From positions 2,852,001 to 2,916,000 of the forward strand of contig NZ_CP122458.1 of NCBI RefSeq assembly GCF_032598905.1: a stretch of 64,000 nucleotides of DNA, given 5' to 3'. Of this stretch, positions 10,106 through 23,526 are shown piece by piece (position 1 is the stretch's first letter; every line of letters begins with the position of its first letter). The notes under the pieces were generated by a model. That model searched no databases. It had not been told where the DNA came from and saw nothing but the letters and a program-made list of their open reading frames with translations. Source of the DNA: Streptomyces sp. 11x1. Lineage in GTDB: Bacteria; Actinomycetota; Actinomycetes; Streptomycetales; Streptomycetaceae. The position numbers and the translations under genes are program-made.

Positions 10106-10560
10106 TCGGCGGCGGCATCCTCGTCGTCATCGGCGTCGTCGCCCGGCTTGCGGTACGGGTCGGCCTCACCGGCGTACCTGGCGCCCGACGCGCTCTCGCG
10201 GACCTGGGCGTCGGAGGCCCGTGCCTTGTCGAGGAGGTCGTCGATGGTCCGGGCGGTGTCCGGGAGGGCGTCGGCCACGAAGGTGAGGGTCGGTGTGAAC
10301 TTCACCTGCGCGGCGCGGCCGACCTCGGAGCGGAGGATGCCCTTGGCGCTCTCCAGCCCCGCGGCGGCGGCCGCCCGCTCCTCGTCGTCCCCGTACACGG
10401 TGTAGAAGACGGTCGCCTCCCGCAGGTCCCCGGTCACCCGGGTGTCCGTGATGGTGACGTGTGAGCCGAGCCGCGGGTCCTTGATCCCGCGCAGCAGCTT
10501 CTGGGCCACCACCTCTCGGATGAGGTCCGCCAGCCTCTTGGCACGCGCGTTGTCGGCCAC
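10102..10560 (-). CDS. rbfA: 30S ribosome-binding factor A
   Basis: The 152-residue KH-like protein binds the 30S subunit and assists 16S rRNA 5'-end maturation. The N-terminal pattern ARAKRLADLIREVVAQKLL and DPRLGSHVTITDTRVTGDLREATVFYTV are diagnostic, as is FTPTLTFVADALPDTARTIDDLL. The start is a GTG preceded by AGGAG at 8-nt spacing. The acidic, disordered tail (DDADDDEDAA) is typical of actinobacterial RbfA. It lies between the DUF503 gene and truB, overlapping truB by 4 bases. Confidence 0.95.
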   Translation of the reverse strand: MADNARAKRLADLIREVVAQKLLRGIKDPRLGSHVTITDTRVTGDLREATVFYTVYGDDEERAAAAAGLESAKGILRSEVGRAAQVKFTPTLTFVADALPDTARTIDDLLDKARASDAQVRESASGARYAGEADPYRKPGDDADDDEDAAAE

Positions 10561-10623
10561 TGGTCCGTCTCCTAGCTCGTTCTGCTTGACTACTGCTTCT
10601 TCAACTGTCCCCGAGCCGCCGGT

Positions 10624-10917
10624 TCAGTCGTCGTCGCCGTGCAGGCGCCGCCGTACCGAGAGCAGCTCGATCTCGGGGCGCGCGGCGACCAGCCGCTCGC
10701 ACCGGTCCAGTACGTCGGTCAGGTGCCCCGTGTCACCGGACACCGCCGCCAGGCCGATCACGGCCCTGCGGTGCAGATCCATATGGTCGACCTCCGCCAC
10801 GCTCACCGCGAACCTGCGGTGCAGCTCGGCCACGATCGGGCGGACGACGGAGCGCTTCTCCTTCAGCGACCGTACGTCGCCGAGGAGGAGATCGAAGGAC
10901 AGAGTCCCCACGTACAT
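10624..10917 (-). CDS. DUF503 (YlxP-like) protein
   Basis: This small protein (97 residues from the ATG at 10917) begins MYVGTLSFDLLLGDVRSLKEKRSVVRP, the conserved opening of DUF503, and ends in a charged SVRRRLHGDDD tail. An upstream in-frame GTG at 10938 would add 7 residues; neither start has a strong ribosome-binding site, and 10917 is preferred because family members begin there. The family is almost always encoded between infB and rbfA; a role in ribosome assembly or RNA binding has been suggested but is not firmly established. It is on the same strand as both neighbours, 63 bases before rbfA. Confidence 0.88.
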   Translation of the reverse strand: MYVGTLSFDLLLGDVRSLKEKRSVVRPIVAELHRRFAVSVAEVDHMDLHRRAVIGLAAVSGDTGHLTDVLDRCERLVAARPEIELLSVRRRLHGDDD

Positions 10918-11047
10918 GTGTGTATCCGGTTCACCCACCGGTACGGGATCGATGGCCCACCCGTAGGCCGGGCGGCAACATCAGAACCGTACATCGAAAG
11001 GCGGACGCCCTCGACGGGATTTGTTCGCGACCCCGGCCCGGGTGATC

Positions 11048-11069
11048 AGGGACGCGGGGAACTGCGCGA
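11048..11069 (-). repeat. Dispersed intergenic repeat, inverted copy
   Basis: This is the inverted copy of the repeat at 8972-8993 with one mismatch (AGGGACGCGG for AGGGGCGCGG). It lies in the infB-DUF503 intergenic region. Confidence 0.75.
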
Positions 11070-11102
11070 AGGGGGTCCGGGGGCGAAGCCCCCAGGAACG
11101 GC

Positions 11103-11144
11103 CACGCCGGCCGGGGGCGCCCGATGGCACCCCCGGCCGGCGTG
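11103..11144 (-). terminator. Hairpin downstream of infB
   Basis: Perfect 15-bp arms at 11103-11117 and 11130-11144 enclose a 12-base loop, 10 bases after the infB stop. A second small hairpin (GGGGGC-GAA-GCCCCC) lies at 11079-11093. Together they probably attenuate or end the rimP-infB transcript before the DUF503-rbfA-truB genes. Confidence 0.75.
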
Positions 11145-11154
11145 AACCACCGGC

Positions 11155-14256
<3,102 letters not shown>

Positions 14257-14403
14257 TTCGCTCCTTTTTAGGTCCGGGTGCGTCCGGACCGTCGCTACTT
14301 CATGGGCGTACTCATCGCGTGCTCATCGAGTGCTCATCGCAATCTCGACCTACTTCCAACTCGCGGGGTACCAGGGCCGCACGGAGGTTCCGTGCGACAC
14401 GTC

Positions 14404-14700
14404 TTACGGTGTTGCCTGCTCGGCAACTGTTGTCTGCTCCACGTATCGGCGCAACGCCTTTGTGTCGAGCGCTCCCGGGGCGCGCAGCGCCCGTGTGAAC
14501 GCCCGGCGGCGTACGCCCAGGTCGAGACAGACCTGAACGGGGTGTACGTACGCACCCCGGCCGGGCAGCGTACCGCGAGGATCGGGGACGCATTCGTCCT
14601 CGATCGCCACGACGCGCAGCAGTTCGGTCTTGGTCGATCGCTGCCTGCACCCCACACAGGTGCGTTCAGGGCATGCGCGGGCGCGCGTCCGGCCAGACAC
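14404..14700 (-). CDS. ylxR: YlxR family (DUF448) RNA-binding protein
   Basis: The 98-residue basic protein has the hallmark CVGCR motif near residue 15 and GRGAYVHP near residue 48, which define the YlxR/DUF448 family. It is invariably encoded between nusA and infB. Work in other bacteria links YlxR to RNase P or to nucleoid/transcription effects; the role here is not shown by the sequence. The C-terminal tail is Arg/Thr-rich. The 134-base gap to nusA and 147-base gap to infB are larger than in many genomes. Confidence 0.9.
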   Translation of the reverse strand: MSGRTRARACPERTCVGCRQRSTKTELLRVVAIEDECVPDPRGTLPGRGAYVHPVQVCLDLGVRRRAFTRALRAPGALDTKALRRYVEQTTVAEQATP

Positions 14701-14834
14701 TGCTAAGTCTACCTCCCCGCAGCGACCTCACCCCTTTGGGGCAAGAATCGAACACTTGCAGCACGTATAACTGACGTGATCTAAGCGACCTGCGGCTTGG
14801 ATCTATTCCCCGACCGCCCGGACGACTGCGACGA

Positions 14835-15821
14835 CTACTCGGACGGCTGTTCGGTGTCCGGTCGGATGTCGATCCGCCAGCCGGTGAGACGGGCGGCGAG
14901 GCGGGCGTTCTGGCCCTCCTTGCCGATCGCCAGCGACAGCTGGTAGTCGGGCACCGTCACGCGCGCGGAGCGGGCCGCGAGGTCCACCACATCGACCTTG
15001 GAGACCCGGGCCGGGGAGAGCGCGTTCGCCACCATCTCCGCCGGGTCGTCCGACCAGTCGACGATGTCGATCTTCTCACCGTTCAGCTCGCCCATGACAT
15101 TGCGCACCCGGCCGCCCATCGGACCGATGCAGGCGCCCTTGGCGTTCAGACCGCTGCGGGTCGAGCGGACGGCGATCTTCGTGCGGTGCCCCGCCTCCCG
15201 GGCGATGGCGGCGATCTCGACGGACCCGTCGGCGATCTCCGGCACCTCCAGGGCGAAGAGCTTCTTCACCAGGTTCGGGTGGGTGCGGGAGAGCGTCACG
15301 GAGGGGCCGCGCACACCCTTCGCCACCCGTACGACGTACGACCGGAGCCGCATGCCGTGCTGGTAGGTCTCGCCGGGGACCTGCTCCTGCACGGGCAGGA
15401 TGGCCTCCAGCTTGCCGATGTCGACGAGCACGTTCTTCGGGTCGCGGCCCTGCTGGACCACACCGGTGACGATGTCGCCCTCGCGCCCGGCGTACTCACC
15501 GAGCGTGGCGTCGTCCTCGGCGTCCCGCAGTCGCTGCAGGATCACCTGTTTGGCGGTGGTGGCGGCGATGCGCCCGAAGTCCGACGGGGTGTCGTCGAAC
15601 GCGCGTGCCTCCTGCCCCTCCTCCAGGTCCTCGGGGTCCTCCTTCGCCCACACGGTCACATGGCCGGTCTCCCGGTTGAGCTCCACGCGCGCGTGGCGGC
15701 GGCTTCCCTCGGTGCGGTGGTAGGCGATGAGGAGGGCCGCCTCGATCGCCTCGACGAGCAGGTCGAAGGAGATCTCCTTCTCCCGCACCAAGCCCCTGAG
15801 GGCACTCATGTCGATGTCCAC
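14835..15821 (-). CDS. nusA: Transcription termination/antitermination factor NusA
   Basis: The 328-residue protein binds RNA polymerase and nascent RNA, modulating pausing, termination and antitermination. An N-terminal polymerase-binding domain ([30 protein letters not shown] region) is followed by an S1 domain ([22 protein letters not shown]) and tandem KH domains ([28 protein letters not shown] and [24 protein letters not shown]). The acidic repeats of enterobacterial NusA are absent, as in other actinobacteria. The GTG start follows the rimP stop by two bases, and its GGAGGAGG ribosome-binding site lies inside rimP, so the two are coupled. Confidence 0.96.
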   Translation of the reverse strand: MDIDMSALRGLVREKEISFDLLVEAIEAALLIAYHRTEGSRRHARVELNRETGHVTVWAKEDPEDLEEGQEARAFDDTPSDFGRIAATTAKQVILQRLRDAEDDATLGEYAGREGDIVTGVVQQGRDPKNVLVDIGKLEAILPVQEQVPGETYQHGMRLRSYVVRVAKGVRGPSVTLSRTHPNLVKKLFALEVPEIADGSVEIAAIAREAGHRTKIAVRSTRSGLNAKGACIGPMGGRVRNVMGELNGEKIDIVDWSDDPAEMVANALSPARVSKVDVVDLAARSARVTVPDYQLSLAIGKEGQNARLAARLTGWRIDIRPDTEQPSE

Positions 15822-15823
15822 GG

Positions 15824-16342
15824 CTACGCCTCCTCCTCTTCCGTCATGTCCTTCTGGTCCTTCTTGTCTTTGCGGTTGAACTCGACCTGGACGCGGGCCC
15901 TGTCGATCTCCGCGAAGGCGAGCCGGCGAGTGGTGGCCTTGCGGCCCTTCACCCCGGGCACTTCGAGGTCGAGGCCGTCGTCGTCCACGGTCAGGATTCT
16001 GGCGATCAGTTCCCCGTCCTCGCGGAGCGCGAACTTCACCAGACGGTCCACGGCACGGCGGTAGTGACGGTGTTCGGTGAGGGCGCGCTCGGCACCCGGC
16101 GTACCGACTTCCAGGGTGTACTCCGCCTGGCCCATCGCGTCCGTCTCGTCCAGCTTGGCCGAGAGGGCGCGGCTGACGTCGGCGACGGTGTCCAGATCGG
16201 CGCCCTCGTCCGAGTCGACGACCACCCGCAGCACCCGCTTGCGTCCGACCGAGTCCACTGCGATCTCTTCGAGATCCAGGCCCTGGGAGCGTACGAGCGG
16301 TTCCAGCAGTTCTCGCAGCCTCTCGCTCTGGGTGGTGCTCAT
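15824..16342 (-). CDS. rimP: Ribosome maturation factor RimP
   Basis: The 172-residue protein assists 30S assembly. Family features are [41 protein letters not shown] and [30 protein letters not shown], followed by an Sm-like C-terminal domain. The start has AGGAG 8 bases upstream. It is the first gene of the nusA-infB operon; its promoter must lie in the 234-base divergent region before the lipoprotein gene. The Lys/Glu/Asp-rich tail ([14 protein letters not shown]) is disordered. Confidence 0.95.
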   Translation of the reverse strand: MSTTQSERLRELLEPLVRSQGLDLEEIAVDSVGRKRVLRVVVDSDEGADLDTVADVSRALSAKLDETDAMGQAEYTLEVGTPGAERALTEHRHYRRAVDRLVKFALREDGELIARILTVDDDGLDLEVPGVKGRKATTRRLAFAEIDRARVQVEFNRKDKKDQKDMTEEEEA

Positions 16343-16576
16343 CCGGGTGACTCCTCGGCCGCGTGTGCTGTTGTGGGTAGGGCGCGTGTCAGGTCAAAGG
16401 GTAGCCGCTCCACTGGGGTGTTGCCGTCCGCCTCCGAGCTCGGGTGGCGTAGTCCGTGCGGCGCGTGCGGGTTGTCCGTGGCTCGGCGCGCCGTTCCCCG
16501 CGCCCCTTCCGGGGCGCGGCCGGGTAACGTGATCACACCGCTCTTTTGTTCGTACGACCCCCCGAGGACGTCTGCC
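16343..16576. promoter_or_regulatory. Divergent promoter region between rimP and lipoprotein gene
   Basis: These 234 bases separate divergently transcribed genes and must contain both start regions. A degenerate copy of the dispersed CCCCGCGCCCCT repeat lies at about 16483-16507. I cannot assign -10/-35 boxes with confidence. Confidence 0.5.
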
Positions 16577-17152
16577 GTGTCGTTCAGCCTGTCGTCGCGT
16601 GCCCCGTCGGGGCCGCGCAGAAGGAGTTTGCTGGTCGGGGCCGCCGGTGTGGGGCTGCTCGCCGGGTGCTCGTCCGGGAGTGAGGGGTCCGACGGCGGGA
16701 GTGGCAGGTCGGAGCTGGAGCGGGCGCGCGCTCGTGCGGCGCGGGACAGCGAAGGGCTTGTGGACCGGTACGACCTGGTGCTCGCCGCCCATCCGGACCT
16801 GGCCGCGCTGCTGACCCCGCTGCGGGCGGAGGTTGTACGGCACGCCGAGGCGTTCGGGGGCGCGAAGGGGGCGGGCGCGGGTGAGGCGAGCGCCTCCCCG
16901 TCCGGCTCGCCGTCCTCCTCGGATGCGCCGTCCCCGTCCGGTACGCCGTCCTCGTCCGCCTCGGCTTCCTCCGCCCCCGTGCCCGACGACCCCCGGGCCG
17001 CCCTCGCCGAGCTGGCCGCCGCCGAGCGGACGCTCGCCGACAAGCGGGCCAGGACATTGCTTCGGGTGCCGGGGGAGGTGGCGCGGCTGATGGCCTCGGT
17101 GGCGGCGGCGGGCGCCGGGCACGCGTACATGTTGACGGAGGGTGCGAAGTGA
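16577..17152 (+). CDS. Small secreted lipoprotein with Ser/Pro-rich linker
   Basis: The GTG start at 16577 is preceded by GAGGA at suitable spacing. It gives 191 residues beginning with an Arg-rich signal (GPRRRSLLVGAAGVGLLAGC), whose lipobox LLAGC predicts lipidation and whose RR pair suggests Tat export. The mature part has two helical stretches (LVDRYDLVLAAHPDLAALLTPL and DDPRAALAELAAAERTLADKR) separated by a Ser/Pro/Glu-rich linker of about 40 residues. It overlaps the following DUF4439 gene by 4 bases (GTGA), so the two are probably co-translated. I recognise no catalytic motif and the function is unknown. Confidence 0.85.
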   Translation: MSFSLSSRAPSGPRRRSLLVGAAGVGLLAGCSSGSEGSDGGSGRSELERARARAARDSEGLVDRYDLVLAAHPDLAALLTPLRAEVVRHAEAFGGAKGAGAGEASASPSGSPSSSDAPSPSGTPSSSASASSAPVPDDPRAALAELAAAERTLADKRARTLLRVPGEVARLMASVAAAGAGHAYMLTEGAK

Positions 17153-17604
17153 GCAGCGGGGAGCTGAAGGCGGTACAGGCGGCGCTCGGGGCCGAGCACG
17201 CCGCCGTGTACGGCTACGGCGTCGTCGGCGGGAAGATCGGCGAGGCGCGCCGGCGCGAGGCACGGGAGGCGTACGACGCGCACCGGGCCCGCCGGGACGA
17301 GCTCACCCGGGCCGTACGGGACCTGGGCGGCAAGCCCGCCGTGGCGGCCGCCGGGTACGCGTTGCCGTTCCAGGTGGCCGATTCCGAGTCCGCCGTGCGG
17401 CTCGCCGCGGAGCTGGAGGAACGGGTGGCGGGCGTCTACTCCGATCTCGTGCGGGCGGCCGAGGGCGACCGTCGCGCCACGGCCGCCGAGGCGCTGCGGG
17501 AGGCGGCGGTGCGGGCGGTGCGGTGGCGGGGCGGAAGCGTAGCCTTCCCTGGTCTCGCCGAGCGGACGGCCGCCGCCGGCCCGTCGGCGACACCGCACAC
17601 CTGA
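17149..17604 (+). CDS. DUF4439 ferritin-like protein
   Basis: The 151-residue, all-helical protein begins SSGELKAVQAALGAEHAAVYGYGVVGG. The E-x2-A-x2-Y-GYG helix resembles the DUF4439 branch of the ferritin-like superfamily. A second helix pair carries AREAYDAHRARRDELTRAVRDLGG. Glu and His positions typical of a carboxylate-bridged metal site are partly present (EHAAVYGYG, YDAHRARRDEL), but metal binding is not proven. It overlaps the preceding lipoprotein gene by 4 bases, suggesting a two-gene unit acting at the envelope or on a lipoprotein partner. Confidence 0.8.
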   Translation: MSSGELKAVQAALGAEHAAVYGYGVVGGKIGEARRREAREAYDAHRARRDELTRAVRDLGGKPAVAAAGYALPFQVADSESAVRLAAELEERVAGVYSDLVRAAEGDRRATAAEALREAAVRAVRWRGGSVAFPGLAERTAAAGPSATPHT

Positions 17605-17632
17605 TCACGCTCCGGAAGGGAACGACTCGCCC

Positions 17633-18565
17633 ATGGCGCGCATGGCCTTCGAGGACTTCGAACCACCGCGGCGGCTGGTGCGAGCGCTCGCCGAGACCCG
17701 TCGGCCGGACGGCGGGGACGGGATCGGCGAGTGGCTGGAAGGACTCCCCGCGCTGGCCCAACAGGCCGTGGATCTCCGCGAGTTGACGGTCGAACGCGTA
17801 CAGGCCCCAGGTGGCCGGAGCAGTCTGGTGCTCCTGGTGCGGCTCATCGACGGCACGCCCGCCGTGCTCAAGCTGGCGCCTGATCGGGCCCGGCCGGAGG
17901 GCGAGCGGGCCGCGCTCGCGCACTGGGACGGGCGGGGAGCCGTTCAGTTGCTGAACCCGGGGGACAGTCATGGTGTGCTGCTGCTGGAGCGACTGCACCC
18001 CGATCTGTCGGTGCGGTCGCTGCCCGAGGCGAAGGCTCTGCTGGAGGCCGCGGCGACCCTGCGCCGACTGTGGGTCGAGCCGCCCGAGGCGCATGTCTTC
18101 GAGACCGTGTCCGAGCGGACGGGCCGGCAGGGGGAGGCCCTGCAGGCGGGCGCCGAGGAGGACCCCGAGGTGCGGGGGCTGGTCGACGCGGCTCTCGGGG
18201 TCCGTGCGGAGCTGCTGGAGTCCGCGCCGGAGGAGCGGTTGCTGCACGGGACGTTCCGGCAGAGCAAGGTGCTCGCCGGGGAGCGGTTGCCGTGGCTGGC
18301 TGTGGGGCCGGATCCAGTCGTGGGTGAGTGCGCGTTCGATCTGGCCCGGTTGGTGCGGGATCGCGTGGAGGATCTGATCGCCTCGCCGTCGGGGGCGGCG
18401 ATCACTCGGCGGCGGGTGCGGAAACTGGCCGAGTCGCTGGAAGTGGATCAGGAGCGGCTGCGGGGGTGGACGTTGTTCCGGGCCGTGGAGTCGGGGGTAC
18501 GGGCCCGGCGGGTGGGGCGACCGCGGGACGCCGAGCTGTTGCTGGAGTTCGCCGGGTGGCTTTGA
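17633..18565 (+). CDS. Aminoglycoside-phosphotransferase-fold protein, catalytic residues missing (probable pseudokinase)
   Basis: The 310-residue protein resembles streptomycin-6-kinase/APH enzymes along its length: the ATP-lobe Lys region GTPAVLKLAP, a hinge HGVLLLERLHPD, and a C-lobe LLHG...WLAVGPDPVVGECAFDLARL. The catalytic loop, normally HGDLHxxNVL, reads HGTFRQSKVL, so the catalytic Asp is Thr207 and the metal-binding Asn is Lys212. The usual DPK-type metal motif reads GPD (Gly225). All three phosphotransfer residues are therefore changed while the fold is well kept and the frame is intact. It follows the DUF4439 gene by 28 bases. A regulatory or binding role is more likely than antibiotic phosphorylation. 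Confidence 0.82.
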   Translation: MARMAFEDFEPPRRLVRALAETRRPDGGDGIGEWLEGLPALAQQAVDLRELTVERVQAPGGRSSLVLLVRLIDGTPAVLKLAPDRARPEGERAALAHWDGRGAVQLLNPGDSHGVLLLERLHPDLSVRSLPEAKALLEAAATLRRLWVEPPEAHVFETVSERTGRQGEALQAGAEEDPEVRGLVDAALGVRAELLESAPEERLLHGTFRQSKVLAGERLPWLAVGPDPVVGECAFDLARLVRDRVEDLIASPSGAAITRRRVRKLAESLEVDQERLRGWTLFRAVESGVRARRVGRPRDAELLLEFAGWL

Positions 18566-18611
18566 CCGGGTCCGTCGACACAGCCCCTCGCCCCTGGGGG
18601 TGCCGTCCGGT

Positions 18612-18656
18612 TTCCCCGACCGTGGTGGCGTTCTGTCACGCCCCACGGTCGGGGAA
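18612..18656. terminator. Hairpin between convergent kinase-like gene and proS
   Basis: Perfect 14-bp arms (TTCCCCGACCGTGG) at 18612-18625 and 18643-18656 with a 17-base loop sit between two converging stop codons. It is likely bidirectional. Confidence 0.85.
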
Positions 18657-18679
18657 CGGTCCGGGAGGAGCGAGGTTGC

Positions 18680-20383
18680 TCAGACCGTCAGGCGGGCGAT
18701 CGCCTCGTCGACCGTCAGCTCCTCGCGCTCGCCGGTGCGGCGGTCCTTCAGCTCCAGGACGCCTTCGGCGGAGCGGCGGCCGGCGACCAGGATCTTCGGT
18801 ACGCCGATCAGCTCGGAGTCGGTGAACTTCACGCCCGGCGAGACACCCGCGCGGTCGTCGACCAGGACGCGGAGGCCGGCGGCCCGCAGCTTCTCGGAGA
18901 CGTCGAGGGCCAGTTCGGTCTGGAGGGCCTTGCCCGCGGCGACGACGTGGACGTCGGCCGGAGCGACCTCGGCCGGCCAGCACAGGCCCTTGTCGTCGGC
19001 GGACTGTTCGGCGAGGGCGGCGACCGCGCGGGAGACGCCGATGCCGTAGGAGCCCATGGTGACGCGGACGGGCTTGCCGTTCTGGCCGAGGACGTCGAGC
19101 TTGAGGGCGTCGGCGTACTTGCGGCCAAGCTGGAAGATGTGGCCGATCTCGATGGCGCGGTCCAGCCTGAGGCCGGTGCCGCAGTTCGGGCAGGGGTCGC
19201 CCTCCTGGACCACCACGACGTCGACGTACTCGGCGACCTCGAAGTCCCGGCCCGCGACGACGTTCTTGGCGTGCGTGCCGGGCTTGTTGGCGCCGGTGAT
19301 CCAGGCGGTGCCCGGGGCGACGCGCGGGTCGGCGATGTACGTGACCTTCTCGCCGAGGCCCTGCGGGCCGACATAGCCGCGGACCAGGTCGGGGCGGCCG
19401 GCGAAGTCCGCCTCGGTGACCATCTCGACGACCGCCGGGGCGAAGTGCGCCTCGACCTTGCCCATGTCGACCTCGCGGTCACCGGGGACGCCGACGGCGA
19501 CGATCTCGCCGTCGACCTTGACGAGGAGGTTCTTCAGGGTGGCGGAGGCCTCGACGCCCAGGTGCGCGGCGAGGGTCTCGATGGTCGGGGTGTCCGGGGT
19601 CGGGATCTCTTCGAGGGCGGGTACGTCGCCCGCGTCCACCGGCTTCAGTTCGAAGGTGATCGCCTCGGTGTTGGCCGCGAAGTCGCACGCCGGGCAGTCC
19701 GCGAAGGTGTCCTCGCCGGCGCCCGCCGGGGCGAGGAACTCCTCCGACTTCGAGCCGCCCATCGCGCCGGCCGTGGCGGCGCAGATGCGGTAGTCGAGGC
19801 CGAGGCGCTCGAACACCTTCTGGTACGCCTGGCGGTGCAGGGCGTACGACTGGGCCAGGCCCTCGTCCTCGGTGTCGAAGGAGTACGAGTCCTTCATCAG
19901 GAACTCACGGCCGCGCAGGATGCCGGCGCGGGGGCGGGCCTCGTCACGGAACTTGGTCTGGATCTGGTAGAGGATCACCGGCAGGTCCTTGTAGGAGGAC
20001 GCCTGGTCCTTCACGATCAGCGTGAAGATCTCCTCGTGGGTGGGGCCGAGGAGGTAGTCACCGCCCTTGCGGTCCTTCAGGCGGAACAGCTCCGGACCGT
20101 ACTCGTCCCAGCGGCCGGTCGCCTCGTACGGCTCCTTCGGCAGCAGGGCGGGGAGCAGCACCTCCTGGGCGCCGATCGCGTCCATCTCCTCGCGGACGAT
20201 CCGCTCCACGTTGGCGAGGACCTTCTTGCCGAGCGGCAGCCAGGTCCACACACCGGCTGCGGTGCGGCGGACGTAACCGGCGCGGACGAGGAGCTTGTGG
20301 CTGAGCACCTCGGCGTCCGCGGGGTCGTCGCGCAGCGTCTTCGCCATCAACTGGGACATGCGCTGGACCGGTGCGTTCGCCAT
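18680..20383 (-). CDS. proS: Prolyl-tRNA synthetase (bacterial type with editing domain)
   Basis: The 567-residue class II synthetase charges tRNA-Pro. The start is the ATG at 20383 with AGGAG upstream, giving [20 protein letters not shown]; the longer open frame upstream is Pro/Arg junk. Class II motifs are [36 protein letters not shown] (motif 1 region), [30 protein letters not shown] (motif 2) and [16 protein letters not shown] (motif 3). The insertion between motifs 2 and 3 (about residues 225-400) is the cis-editing domain that clears mischarged Ala. The C-terminal anticodon-binding domain ends in [13 protein letters not shown]. Confidence 0.96.
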   Translation of the reverse strand: MANAPVQRMSQLMAKTLRDDPADAEVLSHKLLVRAGYVRRTAAGVWTWLPLGKKVLANVERIVREEMDAIGAQEVLLPALLPKEPYEATGRWDEYGPELFRLKDRKGGDYLLGPTHEEIFTLIVKDQASSYKDLPVILYQIQTKFRDEARPRAGILRGREFLMKDSYSFDTEDEGLAQSYALHRQAYQKVFERLGLDYRICAATAGAMGGSKSEEFLAPAGAGEDTFADCPACDFAANTEAITFELKPVDAGDVPALEEIPTPDTPTIETLAAHLGVEASATLKNLLVKVDGEIVAVGVPGDREVDMGKVEAHFAPAVVEMVTEADFAGRPDLVRGYVGPQGLGEKVTYIADPRVAPGTAWITGANKPGTHAKNVVAGRDFEVAEYVDVVVVQEGDPCPNCGTGLRLDRAIEIGHIFQLGRKYADALKLDVLGQNGKPVRVTMGSYGIGVSRAVAALAEQSADDKGLCWPAEVAPADVHVVAAGKALQTELALDVSEKLRAAGLRVLVDDRAGVSPGVKFTDSELIGVPKILVAGRRSAEGVLELKDRRTGEREELTVDEAIARLTV

Positions 20384-20484
20384 GGTTGTCGTACTCCTGC
20401 CGGGGTTTGGTTGATGGCAGGAGGTTAGCCGGGGGGCGGGTGCCCGTGGAAATCCGGTGGTGGCGAGGGAGGTCGGCGGGCCGG

Positions 20485-21015
20485 CTACCTGCGACGCAGG
20501 GGCAGGGGGGCGCCCATCACGGCGTAGGGCATGGGGGCGCTGGGGAAGACGACCTGGCGGGCGAGGTCGGTGTAGCCGAGGGAGTGGTAGAGGCCGCGGG
20601 CGGGACTGTCGACGTCGATCGCGGAGAGGATCGAACGGGGTTCGACGGCGCTGTCGGTGATGGTGGTGATCAGGGCGCGGCCGACGCCGTGGTTCTGGTG
20701 GCGGGGATGGACGTGCAGTTCGGTGATGACGAAGGAGTCGTCCAGCCAGTGGGCGTGGCCGAGGGCGCGGAGGTAGGGCTCGACGACGGTGGACCACCAG
20801 TGGGTGCGGTCGTTGGGCATGCCGTAGACGAAGCCGACGAGGCGGCCTCCGGACGTGGCGCCGAGGGCTCTGGCCCCCGGGTACGTCATGTGGCGGAGGA
20901 CGATCTGGCGGCGGACCGCGACCTCGTCGGGGCCCAGGCCGAAGGCTACGGCTTGTACGGCTAGGGCCTCGTCTACGTGGGCGGGGAGGTCCAAGGGGCC
21001 GATGACGAGGTCCAT
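20485..21015 (-). CDS. GNAT family N-acetyltransferase
   Basis: The 176-residue protein starts [21 protein letters not shown]; upstream codons belong to an intergenic repeat. The acetyl-CoA-binding motif A is [18 protein letters not shown], preceded by the strand SFVITEL and followed by [18 protein letters not shown], the usual motif B. Substrate specificity cannot be told. It lies 130 bases from a second, unrelated GNAT gene on the same strand; the gap contains a dispersed repeat. Confidence 0.85.
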   Translation of the reverse strand: MDLVIGPLDLPAHVDEALAVQAVAFGLGPDEVAVRRQIVLRHMTYPGARALGATSGGRLVGFVYGMPNDRTHWWSTVVEPYLRALGHAHWLDDSFVITELHVHPRHQNHGVGRALITTITDSAVEPRSILSAIDVDSPARGLYHSLGYTDLARQVVFPSAPMPYAVMGAPLPLRRR

Positions 21016-21068
21016 GTTGCGGATGCTACAGGGGGGTTCGGGTTGTGTGCGGGGTGCGGGTTGGATGT

Positions 21069-21123
21069 GGCTGGTCGCACCCACGCGGCGGAGCCGCATA
21101 GGAAATACGGTCCCGCGCCCCTG
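21069..21123. repeat. GGCGGAGCCGC-type dispersed repeat, copy A
   Basis: About 55 bases (GGCTGGTCGCACCCACGCGG...CCCGCGCCCCTGA) match the copy at 22144-22198 over most of their length. Both flank the second GNAT gene in the same orientation. Confidence 0.75.
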
Positions 21124-21145
21124 ACTCTGCTGCAGCCGACCTGTC

Positions 21146-22000
21146 TCAGAACAGCACGCTCATGAAAGCGCCCACCTCTTGGAAGCCCACCCGCTGGTAC
21201 GTGCGCCTCGCCGCCGTGTTGAAGTCGTTGACGTAGAGGCTGACCACGGGGGCAACGTCGGCCAGGGCGTAGCGGAGGACCGCTGCCATGCCGGGGGCCG
21301 CCAGGCCCTGGCCCCGGTATTCGGGGGCGACCCAGACGCCCTGGATCTGGCAGGCCTGGGGGGTGGCGGCGCCGATCTCGGCCTTGAAGACGACGCGGCC
21401 GTCGGCGCCGAGGCGGGCGAAGGAGCGGCCGGAGCCCACCAGTTCGGCGACCCGGGCCTGGTAGAGGAGGCCCCCGTCGCCGGCCAGCGGGGAGACGCCG
21501 ACCTCCTCGGTGAACATGGCGACGCACGCCGGCATGATCGTGTCCATCTCGTCCTTGCGGATCCGGCGGACGTACGGGTCGGGGGTGACCTCGGCGGGGT
21601 CGGGCAGCCGGTCGGTGACCATGAGGGGCTGGTGCGAGCGGACCTCGCGGGCCGGGCCCCAGCTGGGTTCGAGGAGGCGCCAGAGCTGGGCGGTGGGCTC
21701 GGCGGGGCCGACGACCGAGGAGCAGCGGCGGCCGGCCCGGCGGGCGCGGTCGGCGAAGGCGCGCACGGCGCGGGGGGTGGCGCAGATGGGGACGAGGTTG
21801 GCGCCGGCGTAGCAGAGGGAGGTCAGGGCGCCGTCCTCGTACCAGCCCCACATCTCGCCGCCCAGCCGCCACGGGTCCAGCCCGGCGACCTGGACGCGGG
21901 AGGTCACGAAGGCGTTCGCGACGGGGTCTCGGTCCAGGACGGCGAGTGCGGCGTCCAGGTCACTCGGTTCGAGGACCCTGGTGGTGGTCTGGGTCAACAC
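21146..22000 (-). CDS. GNAT family N-acetyltransferase with DUF4081-like N-terminal half
   Basis: The 284-residue protein starts at a GTG (22000) preceded by GGTGAGG; a TTG follows directly as an alternative start. The N-terminal half (LEPSDLDAALAVLDRDPVANAFVTSRVQ...GGEMWGWYEDG) resembles the GNAT-like DUF4081 domain. The C-terminal half is a standard GNAT fold with motif A GVWVAPEYRGQGLAAPGMAAVL and motif B VSLYVNDFNTAARRTYQRVGF. It probably modifies a small molecule or protein amine with acetyl-CoA; the substrate is unknown. It stands upstream of the other GNAT gene and downstream of ispG on the same strand. Confidence 0.85.
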   Translation of the reverse strand: MLTQTTTRVLEPSDLDAALAVLDRDPVANAFVTSRVQVAGLDPWRLGGEMWGWYEDGALTSLCYAGANLVPICATPRAVRAFADRARRAGRRCSSVVGPAEPTAQLWRLLEPSWGPAREVRSHQPLMVTDRLPDPAEVTPDPYVRRIRKDEMDTIMPACVAMFTEEVGVSPLAGDGGLLYQARVAELVGSGRSFARLGADGRVVFKAEIGAATPQACQIQGVWVAPEYRGQGLAAPGMAAVLRYALADVAPVVSLYVNDFNTAARRTYQRVGFQEVGAFMSVLF

Positions 22001-22143
22001 GTGCGGGGGCCTCACCCTGGGGTCTGCGCTGGTCTCCGCACGATACCCTGCCGGGCTGTGCGGGGCCGCCCTGCGGCTGCGCCGCGGCCGGGGCGCCTGA
22101 TAGCCCGAGGGCTCCTGCGCTTTGGCGGGTGCGGGTGCTTCGT

Positions 22144-22198
22144 GGCTTGTCGCGCCCACGCGGCGGAGCCGCACATCGAAACAGCCCCGCGCCCCTGA
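22144..22198. repeat. GGCGGAGCCGC-type dispersed repeat, copy B
   Basis: This second copy of the repeat at 21069-21123 lies between ispG and the GNAT gene and ends immediately before the ispG stop region. Its inner GCGGCGGAGCCGC portion can form a small stem. Confidence 0.75.
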
Positions 22199-22215
22199 GG
22201 GGCGCCTGCGGCCCC

Positions 22216-23373
<1,158 letters not shown>

Positions 23374-23526
23374 CTGCTGTGCAACCCCAAGTTGTGGATC
23401 AGGATCGGGTCCCGGTACGGGCGGGCTCCAGGCTTCGAGATTACGGCACCGGCACGGGCCCGAGCACATCACCGTCCGGCCGGGCCCACCGCGTGAGTGT
23501 GCCCGGCCGTCGTGAACCGCGGGTGG

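Noticed and set aside
14701..14834. tRNA or small RNA between ylxR and nusA
   Set aside because: I could not form a cloverleaf or recognise T-loop or anticodon-stem sequences.
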